Source of the DNA: Flavobacterium psychrophilum
GTDB taxonomy: Bacteria > Bacteroidota > Bacteroidia > Flavobacteriales > Flavobacteriaceae
Length of the DNA stretch: 44,702 nt
Direction: 5' to 3'
Assembly (NCBI GenBank): GCA_945905915.1
Contig: CAMDQL010000005.1
Location: 1-44,702, forward strand
Below, in pieces: positions 22,681 through 29,450 of the stretch; position 1 is the stretch's first letter, and each line of letters opens with the position of its first letter. The notes beneath the pieces were generated by a model, which was not told the DNA's origin, did not search any database, and saw only the letters and a program-made list of their open reading frames with translations. The position numbers were made by a program, and so were the translations under genes.

Positions 22681-23823
22681 TTATTTTCCTTTAACAGCAG
22701 AACATCCTGCCATTGTTGTTATTTTGATTGCTTCTGTGGGAGCCAAATTTTCATTACGGGTAACTGTTTCTTGCACTACATTTCGAGTGATAGATTCAAA
22801 AATAGATTCTAAAATAGATGCTGTTTGCAATGCTGCTGGTCGGCCATAATCTCCGGCTTCGCGAATACTTTGCACTAAAGGAACTTCACCTAATAGCGGC
22901 ACTTGTAAATCAGCGGCTAAATTTTTTGCGCCTTCTTTTCCAAAGATATAATATTTATTTTCAGGGAGTTCTTCAGGTGTAAAATAAGCCATGTTTTCAA
23001 TAATTCCCAAAACAGGAACATTTATTGCATCAGATAAAAACATTGAAACTCCTTTTTTAGCATCGGCTAAGGCAACCGCTTGTGGTGTACTGACAACAAC
23101 TGCACCGGTTATTGGCAACGATTGCATAATAGATAAATGAATATCTCCTGTTCCTGGAGGTAAATCGATAAGCATGAAATCTAATTCGCCCCAATTTGCA
23201 TCAAAAATCATTTGGTTTAAAGCTTTCGCTGCCATTGGACCCCTCCATATTACCGCTTGATCGGGTTTGGTAAAAAATCCGATGGATAAAATTTCAACAC
23301 CATAACTAGAAATAGGTTGCATTTTAGATTTTCCATCTACTTCAATTGAAATTGGTTTTGCCGACTCCACATCAAACATAATCGGCATCGATGGACCATA
23401 AATATCGGCATCTAAAACCCCTACTTTGAATCCCATTTTTGCTAAAGAAACGGCTAAATTTGCAGTAATTGTAGATTTTCCAACTCCGCCTTTTCCTGAA
23501 GCTACTGCAATAATATTTGAAATCCCTGGAATAGCTTTTCCTTTTATTAAATTAGGATTTTCAGTTTTTTCTGGCGCTTCAACTTTGATATTGACTTTAA
23601 CTTTGGCTTTTTCATACACTTTTTCGTGAATGACTTTAATAATATCAACCTCAGCACGTTTTTTAATATGTAGTGCTGGCGTTGTTAAAAGTACGTCTAC
23701 TACCACCTCATCACCAAAAGTAATTACATTTTGAATGGCACCACTTTCCACCATATTTTTTCCTTCTCCTGCAACCGTTATGGTTTCTAATGCGGTAAGT
23801 ATCTCTTTTCTATCTAGTTTCAT
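22681..23823 (-). CDS. Mrp/ApbC-family Fe-S carrier ATPase
   Basis: A P-loop ATPase of the Mrp/NBP35 group that delivers Fe-S clusters. The 380-residue protein has an N-terminal MIP18/DUF59 domain (about 1-85), the deviant Walker A ASGKGGVGKST at about 108-118, and the Mrp signature VVVSTPQAVALADAKKG. The CxxC pair that bridges a cluster in typical Mrp proteins, after GIIENM, is replaced by AYFTPEELPENKYY. Only one cysteine is left near the C-terminus (AGCSAVKGK). It leads the nifU-FNR-fdx series and has a TATCTTTG box upstream. Confidence 0.92.
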   Translation of the reverse strand: MKLDRKEILTALETITVAGEGKNMVESGAIQNVITFGDEVVVDVLLTTPALHIKKRAEVDIIKVIHEKVYEKAKVKVNIKVEAPEKTENPNLIKGKAIPGISNIIAVASGKGGVGKSTITANLAVSLAKMGFKVGVLDADIYGPSMPIMFDVESAKPISIEVDGKSKMQPISSYGVEILSIGFFTKPDQAVIWRGPMAAKALNQMIFDANWGELDFMLIDLPPGTGDIHLSIMQSLPITGAVVVSTPQAVALADAKKGVSMFLSDAINVPVLGIIENMAYFTPEELPENKYYIFGKEGAKNLAADLQVPLLGEVPLVQSIREAGDYGRPAALQTASILESIFESITRNVVQETVTRNENLAPTEAIKITTMAGCSAVKGK

Positions 23824-23848
23824 TTTTATTCAGACTGATTTTAGATTG

Positions 23849-23856
23849 CAAAGATA
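23849..23856 (-). promoter_or_regulatory. -7 promoter box of the mrp-nifU-FNR-fdx series
   Basis: Minus-strand TATCTTTG is an exact match, 25 nt before the ATG. The next upstream TTG is 24 bp away, slightly too far. Confidence 0.55.
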
Positions 23857-23922
23857 GTAATATGTTTATGAGTTTTAAAACAACATTTGCTTAAAGTTAA
23901 AGCTAACAATTGTTAAATAATA

Positions 23923-24258
23923 CTAAAGTTGGTTTGGATTCCAAAAATGGTTTTCAAACTCGATAATTTGGTTGTTTTCAACTTTTATTCCTTCGCTTTC
24001 TAAAAGTTGTTGCATTAGATTTGTTCCGTCAAAATGGTGCTTGCCCGAAAGTAAGCCATTTCTGTTTACAACACGATGTGCGGGTACATCTTCTAAATGA
24101 TGAGAAGCATTCATTGCCCAGCCAACCATTCTTGCAGAGCGTGCAGTCCCCAAAGCTTTTGCAATTGCGCCATAAGATGTAACTCTGCCATATGGAATTT
24201 GCCTAACAATAGCATAAACGCGTTCGAAAAAATTATCATTAGTAGAATTTGCTTTCAT
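23923..24258 (-). CDS. Alkyltransferase-like (ATL) DNA-repair protein, MGMT family
   Basis: A 111-residue MGMT-fold DNA-binding domain with PYGRVTSYGAIAKALG and the arginine-finger region SARMVGWAMNA. The active-site PCHR is PAHRVV here, so the alkyl-accepting cysteine is alanine. It cannot remove alkyl groups itself and should act as an ATL protein that flags O6-alkylguanine for nucleotide excision repair. Thermus ATL also has Ala here, while others have Trp. The start overlaps the LysE-type gene stop by one base (TAATG). Confidence 0.9.
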   Translation of the reverse strand: MKANSTNDNFFERVYAIVRQIPYGRVTSYGAIAKALGTARSARMVGWAMNASHHLEDVPAHRVVNRNGLLSGKHHFDGTNLMQQLLESEGIKVENNQIIEFENHFWNPNQL

Positions 24259-24887
24259 TACTGAAAATACATTTTATAAAGAGATGAAATGGCAACTAAA
24301 CCGGTTAAAAAAGCAATAAAAAAATTGATGTTTTGCACTATAAAAGATAATTTATGTTCAATTTTTTTAAAATATAAGGCATAGAGGTAAAACACAAAAT
24401 AAGTTCCGGATGCGGCTGATAAAGAAAACAAAACAATAGACAGTAAATCATAAACAAACCAATCTTTTGATGCCATCATTAAACTCGTAAAAGCATACCA
24501 AGGAATTGCAAACATATTTAAAGAAGACATTACTACACCATACAAAAATCGATTTTTTTTAGTTTCAATAGTCACCTTTTTTCTTTTTTTACTTTTTGCT
24601 TTAAATCCCATTATGATAAAAGCAATCGTTAATCCGATAAAAATAAAGGTGCCTATTTTTTTTAATCCTTCGCTAAAAAAAGGATGAGCGTCTAAAAATT
24701 TGGCAAAATATGTGCCCAAAAAAGCTTGAAAAAAAACTACCACAACTGCTCCAAAAGCAAAGTTCAAGGCCTGTTGTTGATTCTCTTTGACACTTATTTT
24801 AGCAATAGTCATGTTTAACATTCCCGGAATAATAATTCCGATTATGGAAACGAAAAGACCTAATACTAGTACTAAAGCAAACATCAT
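24258..24887 (-). CDS. LysE-family transporter
   Basis: A 209-residue inner-membrane protein with about six hydrophobic helices, of the LysE/RhtB exporter type. The N-terminal helix contains the conserved IIPGMLNM-type proline/glycine turn, followed by AKISVKENQQQALNFAFGA. A basic loop KSKKRKKVTIETKKNR divides the two halves. The substrate, possibly an amino acid, cannot be told. It sits 9 nt after trmB and overlaps the ATL gene, making a three-gene operon. Confidence 0.82.
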   Translation of the reverse strand: MMFALVLVLGLFVSIIGIIIPGMLNMTIAKISVKENQQQALNFAFGAVVVVFFQAFLGTYFAKFLDAHPFFSEGLKKIGTFIFIGLTIAFIIMGFKAKSKKRKKVTIETKKNRFLYGVVMSSLNMFAIPWYAFTSLMMASKDWFVYDLLSIVLFSLSAASGTYFVFYLYALYFKKIEHKLSFIVQNINFFIAFLTGLVAISSLYKMYFQ

Positions 24888-24896
24888 AAAATCGTA

Positions 24897-25571
24897 TTAT
24901 TTTATTTTAAATTGAATATAAGTAATTGGTTTGTTGACTTCTAAATATTGACTTTCATAAAATGTTTGAATTTCGGTAACTTCTGCAGGAGCGCCTTCGT
25001 TTATATAAACAGTATGATTAGCATAAAGTACTTCATGACCCGCGCCGTGTAACAAACCTAGGGTATAACCATGCATAAATTCGGAATCTGTTTTTAAATG
25101 CATTAAACCATTTGGTTTAAGAATTTTTTTATAATTTTCGAGAAAAGTAGCATTGGTCATTCGATGCTTCGTTCTTTTGTATTTGATTTGCGGATCGGGA
25201 AAGGTTATCCAAATTTCCGAAACTTCATCCGTTGCAAAACAATGTTCAATTAACTCAATTTGGGTACGCAGAAAGGCTACATTATGCAATCCGTTTTCAA
25301 CAGCGGTCTTAGCGCCACGCCAAAAACGAGCTCCTTTAATATCGATTCCAATAAAATTTTTATTTGGGCTTCGTTCGGCTAAACCCACAGAATATTCTCC
25401 TTTTCCACAGCCTAATTCTAAAACAATGGGGTTTTCATTTTTAAAGAAATCGCTATTCCATTTTCCTTTCAGCGGAAATTGATTTGAAACGACTTCTTCT
25501 CTTGTTGGTTGAAAAACATTTTGGAATGTTTCGTTTTCTTTGAATCGCTTTAATTTATTTTTACTTCCCAC
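24897..25571 (-). CDS. trmB: tRNA (guanine-N7-)-methyltransferase TrmB
   Basis: Makes m7G46 in tRNA using SAM. Key segments are VLELGCGKGEYSVGLA (SAM motif I), NFIGIDIKGARFWRGAK, and WITFPDPQIKYKRTKHRM, which carries the catalytic/tRNA-binding Asp and Arg/Lys residues. I place the start at the GTG at 25571 (224 aa, MGSKNKLKRF), the usual N-terminus. The longer frame starts at a TTG (25592) that lies inside the promoter's -7 box. It leads the trmB-lysE-ATL operon. Confidence 0.93.
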   Translation of the reverse strand: MGSKNKLKRFKENETFQNVFQPTREEVVSNQFPLKGKWNSDFFKNENPIVLELGCGKGEYSVGLAERSPNKNFIGIDIKGARFWRGAKTAVENGLHNVAFLRTQIELIEHCFATDEVSEIWITFPDPQIKYKRTKHRMTNATFLENYKKILKPNGLMHLKTDSEFMHGYTLGLLHGAGHEVLYANHTVYINEGAPAEVTEIQTFYESQYLEVNKPITYIQFKIK

Positions 25572-25589
25572 GCTTTTTTCAATTTTAGG

Positions 25590-25597
25590 CAAAATTA
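25590..25597 (-). promoter_or_regulatory. -7 promoter box of trmB; decides its start
   Basis: Minus-strand TAATTTTG is an exact match. It covers the alternative TTG start at 25590-25592, ruling that codon out if this is the main promoter, and leaves 18 nt to the GTG. Confidence 0.6.
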
Positions 25598-25689
25598 AGG
25601 TAAATAATCATTATTTGAAATAATGTTTTAATAATGTTAAAGTAACTCAAACTAAATATAGTTTTTATTGATTTGTAAAAACTAATATT

Positions 25690-26508
25690 TTGAAAAAAAG
25701 AAAAGTAGATCTTGTAGTTATCTCTGATGTTCATTTAGGAACTTATGGATGTCATGCAAAAGAATTGTTAGCTTATTTATCTTCTGTAAAACCCAAAACC
25801 TTAGTTTTAAACGGTGATATTATTGACATCTGGCAATTTAGAAAATCATATTTTCCTGCAACCCATCTTAGTGTAATAAAAAAAATTATTTCCATGAGTA
25901 CAAAAGGAACTAGAGTATATTACATAACAGGAAATCATGACGAATTTTTACGAAAATTTACCGATCTTAATTTAGGTAATATTAATTTGGTAGATAAACT
26001 AGTTATAGAACTCCATAAAAAAAAGGCTTGGATATTTCACGGTGATGTATTTGATGCTTCAATTACTCATGCAAAATGGCTTGCAAAACTAGGCGGATGG
26101 GGTTATGATCTTTTAATTTTAATTAATCGATTTATTAATTGGATTCTTGCAAGATTTAACAAAGAACCTTATTCCTTGTCAAAAAAAATAAAAAACAATG
26201 TAAAATCGGCGGTAAAATTTATTTCAAATTTTGAAAATGTTTGTACTGAATTAGCCATTGAAAATAAATTTGATTATGTGATTTGCGGACACATTCATGA
26301 ACCCAAAATTGAAACAATTAAAAACGAAAAAGGTGAAACATTGTATTTAAATTCGGGCGATTGGATTGAAAATTTAACCGCTTTAGAATATCATAAAAAA
26401 CAATGGAAACTGTATCGCCATGATGTAAACGCCATAGATGTTGTGGAAGAATATGATTTTGAGCGAGAAAATAAGTTAGCCGAAGAATTTATTTCCATTC
26501 TTAAATAA
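25690..26508 (+). CDS. UDP-2,3-diacylglucosamine diphosphatase-like metallophosphoesterase
   Basis: A calcineurin-type phosphoesterase resembling LpxH, the lipid A pathway enzyme. The 272-residue protein has the metal-binding series ISDVHLG, NGDIIDIW, GNHDE, FHGDVFD and CGHIHEP in order. It begins at TTG, directly before KKRKVDLVVISDVHLG, the family's usual N-terminus; no ATG is available nearby. It overlaps the following glycosyltransferase gene by one base (TAATG). A role in lipid A or another envelope lipid is likely by family, but the specific substrate is not shown. Confidence 0.85.
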   Translation: MKKRKVDLVVISDVHLGTYGCHAKELLAYLSSVKPKTLVLNGDIIDIWQFRKSYFPATHLSVIKKIISMSTKGTRVYYITGNHDEFLRKFTDLNLGNINLVDKLVIELHKKKAWIFHGDVFDASITHAKWLAKLGGWGYDLLILINRFINWILARFNKEPYSLSKKIKNNVKSAVKFISNFENVCTELAIENKFDYVICGHIHEPKIETIKNEKGETLYLNSGDWIENLTALEYHKKQWKLYRHDVNAIDVVEEYDFERENKLAEEFISILK

Positions 26509-27560
26509 TGAAAATGAAAAAAAATATACTTGTTGCTCCCTTAAATTGGGGTTTAGGTCACGCTACTCGATGTATTCCAATAATTAAAGCGTTGGAGGAA
26601 AACAATTTTAATCCGGTTATTGCTTCTGACGGAGTTGCCTTGGCGCTATTAAAAAAAGAATTTCCTCATTTGGTTTCAGTTGAATTACCGCCTTATGATA
26701 TTTCCTATGCCGAAAAAGGAAAAAATTTCAAATGGAAATTATTGGCACAAATGCCTAAAATGTTTAAAGCAGTTTATAACGAAAGAAAAATAGTAAATCA
26801 AATTATTGAAACCCATGCGATTGACGGAATCATTTCAGATAATCGACTTGGTGTTTATTCAAGAAAAATCCCTTCTATTTTTATGACCCACCAATTAAAT
26901 GTATTATCTGGTAATACCTCATGGTTTACAACTAAAATACATTCAAAATTTATTTCAAAATTTAATCAGTGTTGGGTTCCAGATAGCGATTCTTCATCAA
27001 ATTTAACTGGAAAATTAGGTCATTTGAAAAAACCATTAAAAAATGTAATCTATATTGGTCCGTTGAGTAGATTTGAGAAAAGAAGAAGGAAAAAAGTGTT
27101 TGATTTAATGGTTATTTTATCAGGTCCTGAACCTCAAAGAACATTCTTAGAGCAAAAAATAATAAAGGAACTAGATTCTTATACAGGAAACGTGGTTTTT
27201 ATAAAAGGTGTCGTTCAAGAAAAACAAACCAGCCATGCACAAAATCATATTACCTATTACAATTTTATGAATTCTGAGCAAATAGAAAATACTTTCAACC
27301 AAAGTGAAAAAGTGCTTTGTCGCTCTGGATATACTACAGTAATGGATTTGGCTAAATTAGGTAAAAAAGCATTTTTTATTCCAACTCCAGGTCAATACGA
27401 GCAAGAATATTTGGCAGAAAAATATAAAACTGAAGGAATTGCACCTTGTTGTAATCAAGAAGAATTTACAATTGATCAACTGTTGACTATTGAAAACTAT
27501 AATGGATTAGAGAATTTTTCAACTGAAATAAACTGGAATTATTTATTCCGCCTTTTCTAA
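26508..27560 (+). CDS. Glycosyltransferase-like protein (GT-B fold, MurG-related)
   Basis: A 350-residue predicted GT-B glycosyltransferase. It starts with NILVAPLNWGLGHATRCIPIIKAL, whose GxGHxxR motif is typical of MurG/GT28-like enzymes. The C-terminal half has a nucleotide-sugar-binding LCRSGYTTVMDLAKLGKKAFFIPTPGQYEQEYLA, like the GGxxT/EQ region of MurG. No signal peptide is seen. It is translationally coupled to the LpxH-like gene, so both probably act on an envelope glycolipid. Its last 18 nt overlap the end of the convergent histidine kinase gene. Confidence 0.83.
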   Translation: MKMKKNILVAPLNWGLGHATRCIPIIKALEENNFNPVIASDGVALALLKKEFPHLVSVELPPYDISYAEKGKNFKWKLLAQMPKMFKAVYNERKIVNQIIETHAIDGIISDNRLGVYSRKIPSIFMTHQLNVLSGNTSWFTTKIHSKFISKFNQCWVPDSDSSSNLTGKLGHLKKPLKNVIYIGPLSRFEKRRRKKVFDLMVILSGPEPQRTFLEQKIIKELDSYTGNVVFIKGVVQEKQTSHAQNHITYYNFMNSEQIENTFNQSEKVLCRSGYTTVMDLAKLGKKAFFIPTPGQYEQEYLAEKYKTEGIAPCCNQEEFTIDQLLTIENYNGLENFSTEINWNYLFRLF

Positions 27561-28586
27561 TGTAAATGAAAATTCAGAACCTTTTCCAAACTCACTTTCT
27601 ACATTTATTTTTTCATTGTGGCGTTCAATGATGTGTTTCACAATGGCTAGTCCAAGTCCTGAACCTCCTTCGCTTCTTGCACCGCTTTTATCAACGCGAT
27701 AAAAACGTTCAAACAACCTAGGTATGTGATGGTTTTCAATTCCTTCACCATTATCAATTACTTTAATGATGACTTTATTATTGACAAAATCTTCAATACT
27801 CACTTCGGTAGTGCCATTTTCTTTGCCATATTTAATAGAATTTTCGACTAAATTGGTAACTACTTGCTGAATTTTTTCTAAATCGGCGACGACTTTAATT
27901 GGACGAACATATTTCATGTCAAAGGTTAACAAAATGTTCTTTTTGGAAGCCCTCATTTCAAGCAAGTCCAACACATTTTGAATCACATCAACAATATTAA
28001 ATTCTGAAGTTTCTATACCCAGTGTATCCAATTCTAATTTGGTAATCATGTCTAAATCGTTCACAATATACACAAGTCGTTCTACTCCTTTTTCAGCTCT
28101 TTGAAGGTATTTTTTTCGGATATTTTTATCGTCTATTGCGCCATCTAAAAGCGTTAGAATATATCCTTGAACCGTAAATAATGGTGTTTTTAATTCGTGC
28201 GATACATTGCCAAGGAATTCTCTTCGGTATTCCTCTCTCACTTTTAGTGATTCAATCTCCATTTTTTTATCCCGAGCAAATTTTTGTACTTCACTGGTTA
28301 GTGTTTCCATATCGGTGGTAATGGATTGATTTCTAAAATCGGTATTGTCTAATAAAGACACATCATCATATATTTTCTTTACCCTTTTGTAAATAAAATT
28401 TTCAACCCTATATTGTAACACAAAAAATGAAAAAACAGATAGTGATAGAATAAATAGCAGTATATAAAACAGCGGTAATTGCAACAAGAAATAATTAACT
28501 ATGGCTAAAAAGCCAAAAGAAAAAAGAGCAATATAAAAGGAGGATTTTATTGCAAACTTGTATGATTTTTTAAATTTTAGGGTCAT
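27543..28586 (-). CDS. Sensor histidine kinase, PhoR-like
   Basis: A 347-residue membrane kinase. Two transmembrane helices lie close together (about 13-32 and 37-57) with almost no periplasmic loop, so it has no external sensor domain. Next come a HAMP-like linker, the H-box FLGNVSHELKTPL with phospho-acceptor H130, the N-box NLVENSIKYG, and G-boxes DNGEGI and GGSGLGLAIVKH. It lies 3' of the response regulator and shares its boundary base (28586), so the two are one operon. With so little outside the membrane, it probably senses through a membrane partner, as PhoR does through the Pst/PhoU system. Confidence 0.93.
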   Translation of the reverse strand: MTLKFKKSYKFAIKSSFYIALFSFGFLAIVNYFLLQLPLFYILLFILSLSVFSFFVLQYRVENFIYKRVKKIYDDVSLLDNTDFRNQSITTDMETLTSEVQKFARDKKMEIESLKVREEYRREFLGNVSHELKTPLFTVQGYILTLLDGAIDDKNIRKKYLQRAEKGVERLVYIVNDLDMITKLELDTLGIETSEFNIVDVIQNVLDLLEMRASKKNILLTFDMKYVRPIKVVADLEKIQQVVTNLVENSIKYGKENGTTEVSIEDFVNNKVIIKVIDNGEGIENHHIPRLFERFYRVDKSGARSEGGSGLGLAIVKHIIERHNEKINVESEFGKGSEFSFTLEKAE

Positions 28587-29269
28587 TAAAATTCAATTTT
28601 ATAACCTACTCCCTTAATGGTTTTAAAAAAATCATCACCAATTTTTTCTCGTAATTTTCGAATATGTACATCAATAGTTCTTCCACCCACAACCACTTCA
28701 TTACCCCAAACTTTATCTAAAATTTCTTCTCTTGTAAATACTTTGCCCGGTTTAGTAGCTAACAAATAAAACAATTCAAATTCTTTTCGTGGTAAAATTA
28801 TTTCTTTTCCGTTATTAATAATTTTATATTCTTCTCTATTGATTTCAATGTTACCTACATTTAAAGTAGTGCTTGTTTTGGTGTCATCTTTCAATCTTCT
28901 CAATAATGCCTTAACCTTGCTAACTAATACTTTCGGTTTGATAGGTTTTGTAATGTAATCATCGGCACCCGCATCAAAACCGGCTACTTGAGAATAATCT
29001 TCTGAACGAGCCGTTAAAAAAGTAATTATTGTATTCTGAAGTTCTGGAATTTTTCTGATATTTTCACACGCTTCAATGCCGTCCATTTCGGGCATCATCA
29101 CATCTAAGATGATTAGCTGTGGCAATTCTTTTTTGGCTTTAGCAATTGCTTCTCTTCCATTTGAAGCCGTTGAAATTTGATACCCTTCTTGCGATAGATT
29201 GTAACCTACGATTTCAAGGATATCTTTTTCATCATCAACCAATAAGATCTTAATATCTTTCTTTTTCAT
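28586..29269 (-). CDS. Response regulator, PhoB/OmpR family
   Basis: A 227-residue regulator with a receiver domain (KILLVDDEKDILEIV; phospho-acceptor D56 in LIILDVMMPEMDG; K in YITKPIKPKVL) and a C-terminal winged-helix domain ending RTIDVHIRKLREKIGDDFFKTIKGVGYKIEF. I start at the ATG at 29269, which gives the usual MKKKDIKILLVDD. A second ATG 18 nt upstream is too close to the presumed transcription start. It is divergent from the TonB receptor, and three similar A/T-rich motifs lie between them, suggesting it controls both directions. Confidence 0.92.
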   Translation of the reverse strand: MKKKDIKILLVDDEKDILEIVGYNLSQEGYQISTASNGREAIAKAKKELPQLIILDVMMPEMDGIEACENIRKIPELQNTIITFLTARSEDYSQVAGFDAGADDYITKPIKPKVLVSKVKALLRRLKDDTKTSTTLNVGNIEINREEYKIINNGKEIILPRKEFELFYLLATKPGKVFTREEILDKVWGNEVVVGGRTIDVHIRKLREKIGDDFFKTIKGVGYKIEF

Positions 29270-29296
29270 AATATGATTTAGTTGCATTTCTGATGG

Positions 29297-29304
29297 TAAA
29301 GATA
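29297..29304 (-). promoter_or_regulatory. -7-like box of the two-component operon
   Basis: Minus-strand TATCTTTA (7/8 match), 27 nt before the chosen ATG. It overlaps the first TAACGAT motif by two bases. Confidence 0.45.
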
Positions 29305-29364
29305 ACGATTAATTAAAACGAATGAATAGCTTAACGATAATTTAATCTGTTAACAATTTAATAA
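29303..29364. promoter_or_regulatory. Candidate operator: three related 14-mers
   Basis: TAACGATTAATTAA (29303), TAACGATAATTTAA (29332) and TAACAATTTAATAA (29351) lie between the divergent regulator and TonB-receptor genes. TTAACA at 29350 and ATAACA at 29361 are 11 bp apart, the repeat period of PhoP/PhoB-type boxes. Binding by the adjacent regulator is inference. Confidence 0.4.
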
Positions 29365-29450
29365 CAAAACAGAAACTTATTGATAATAAACCAATAACAC
29401 CTGAGTAACTTATTAACTCGTTATTTGCAACAAAATAATATTGTAATAAT

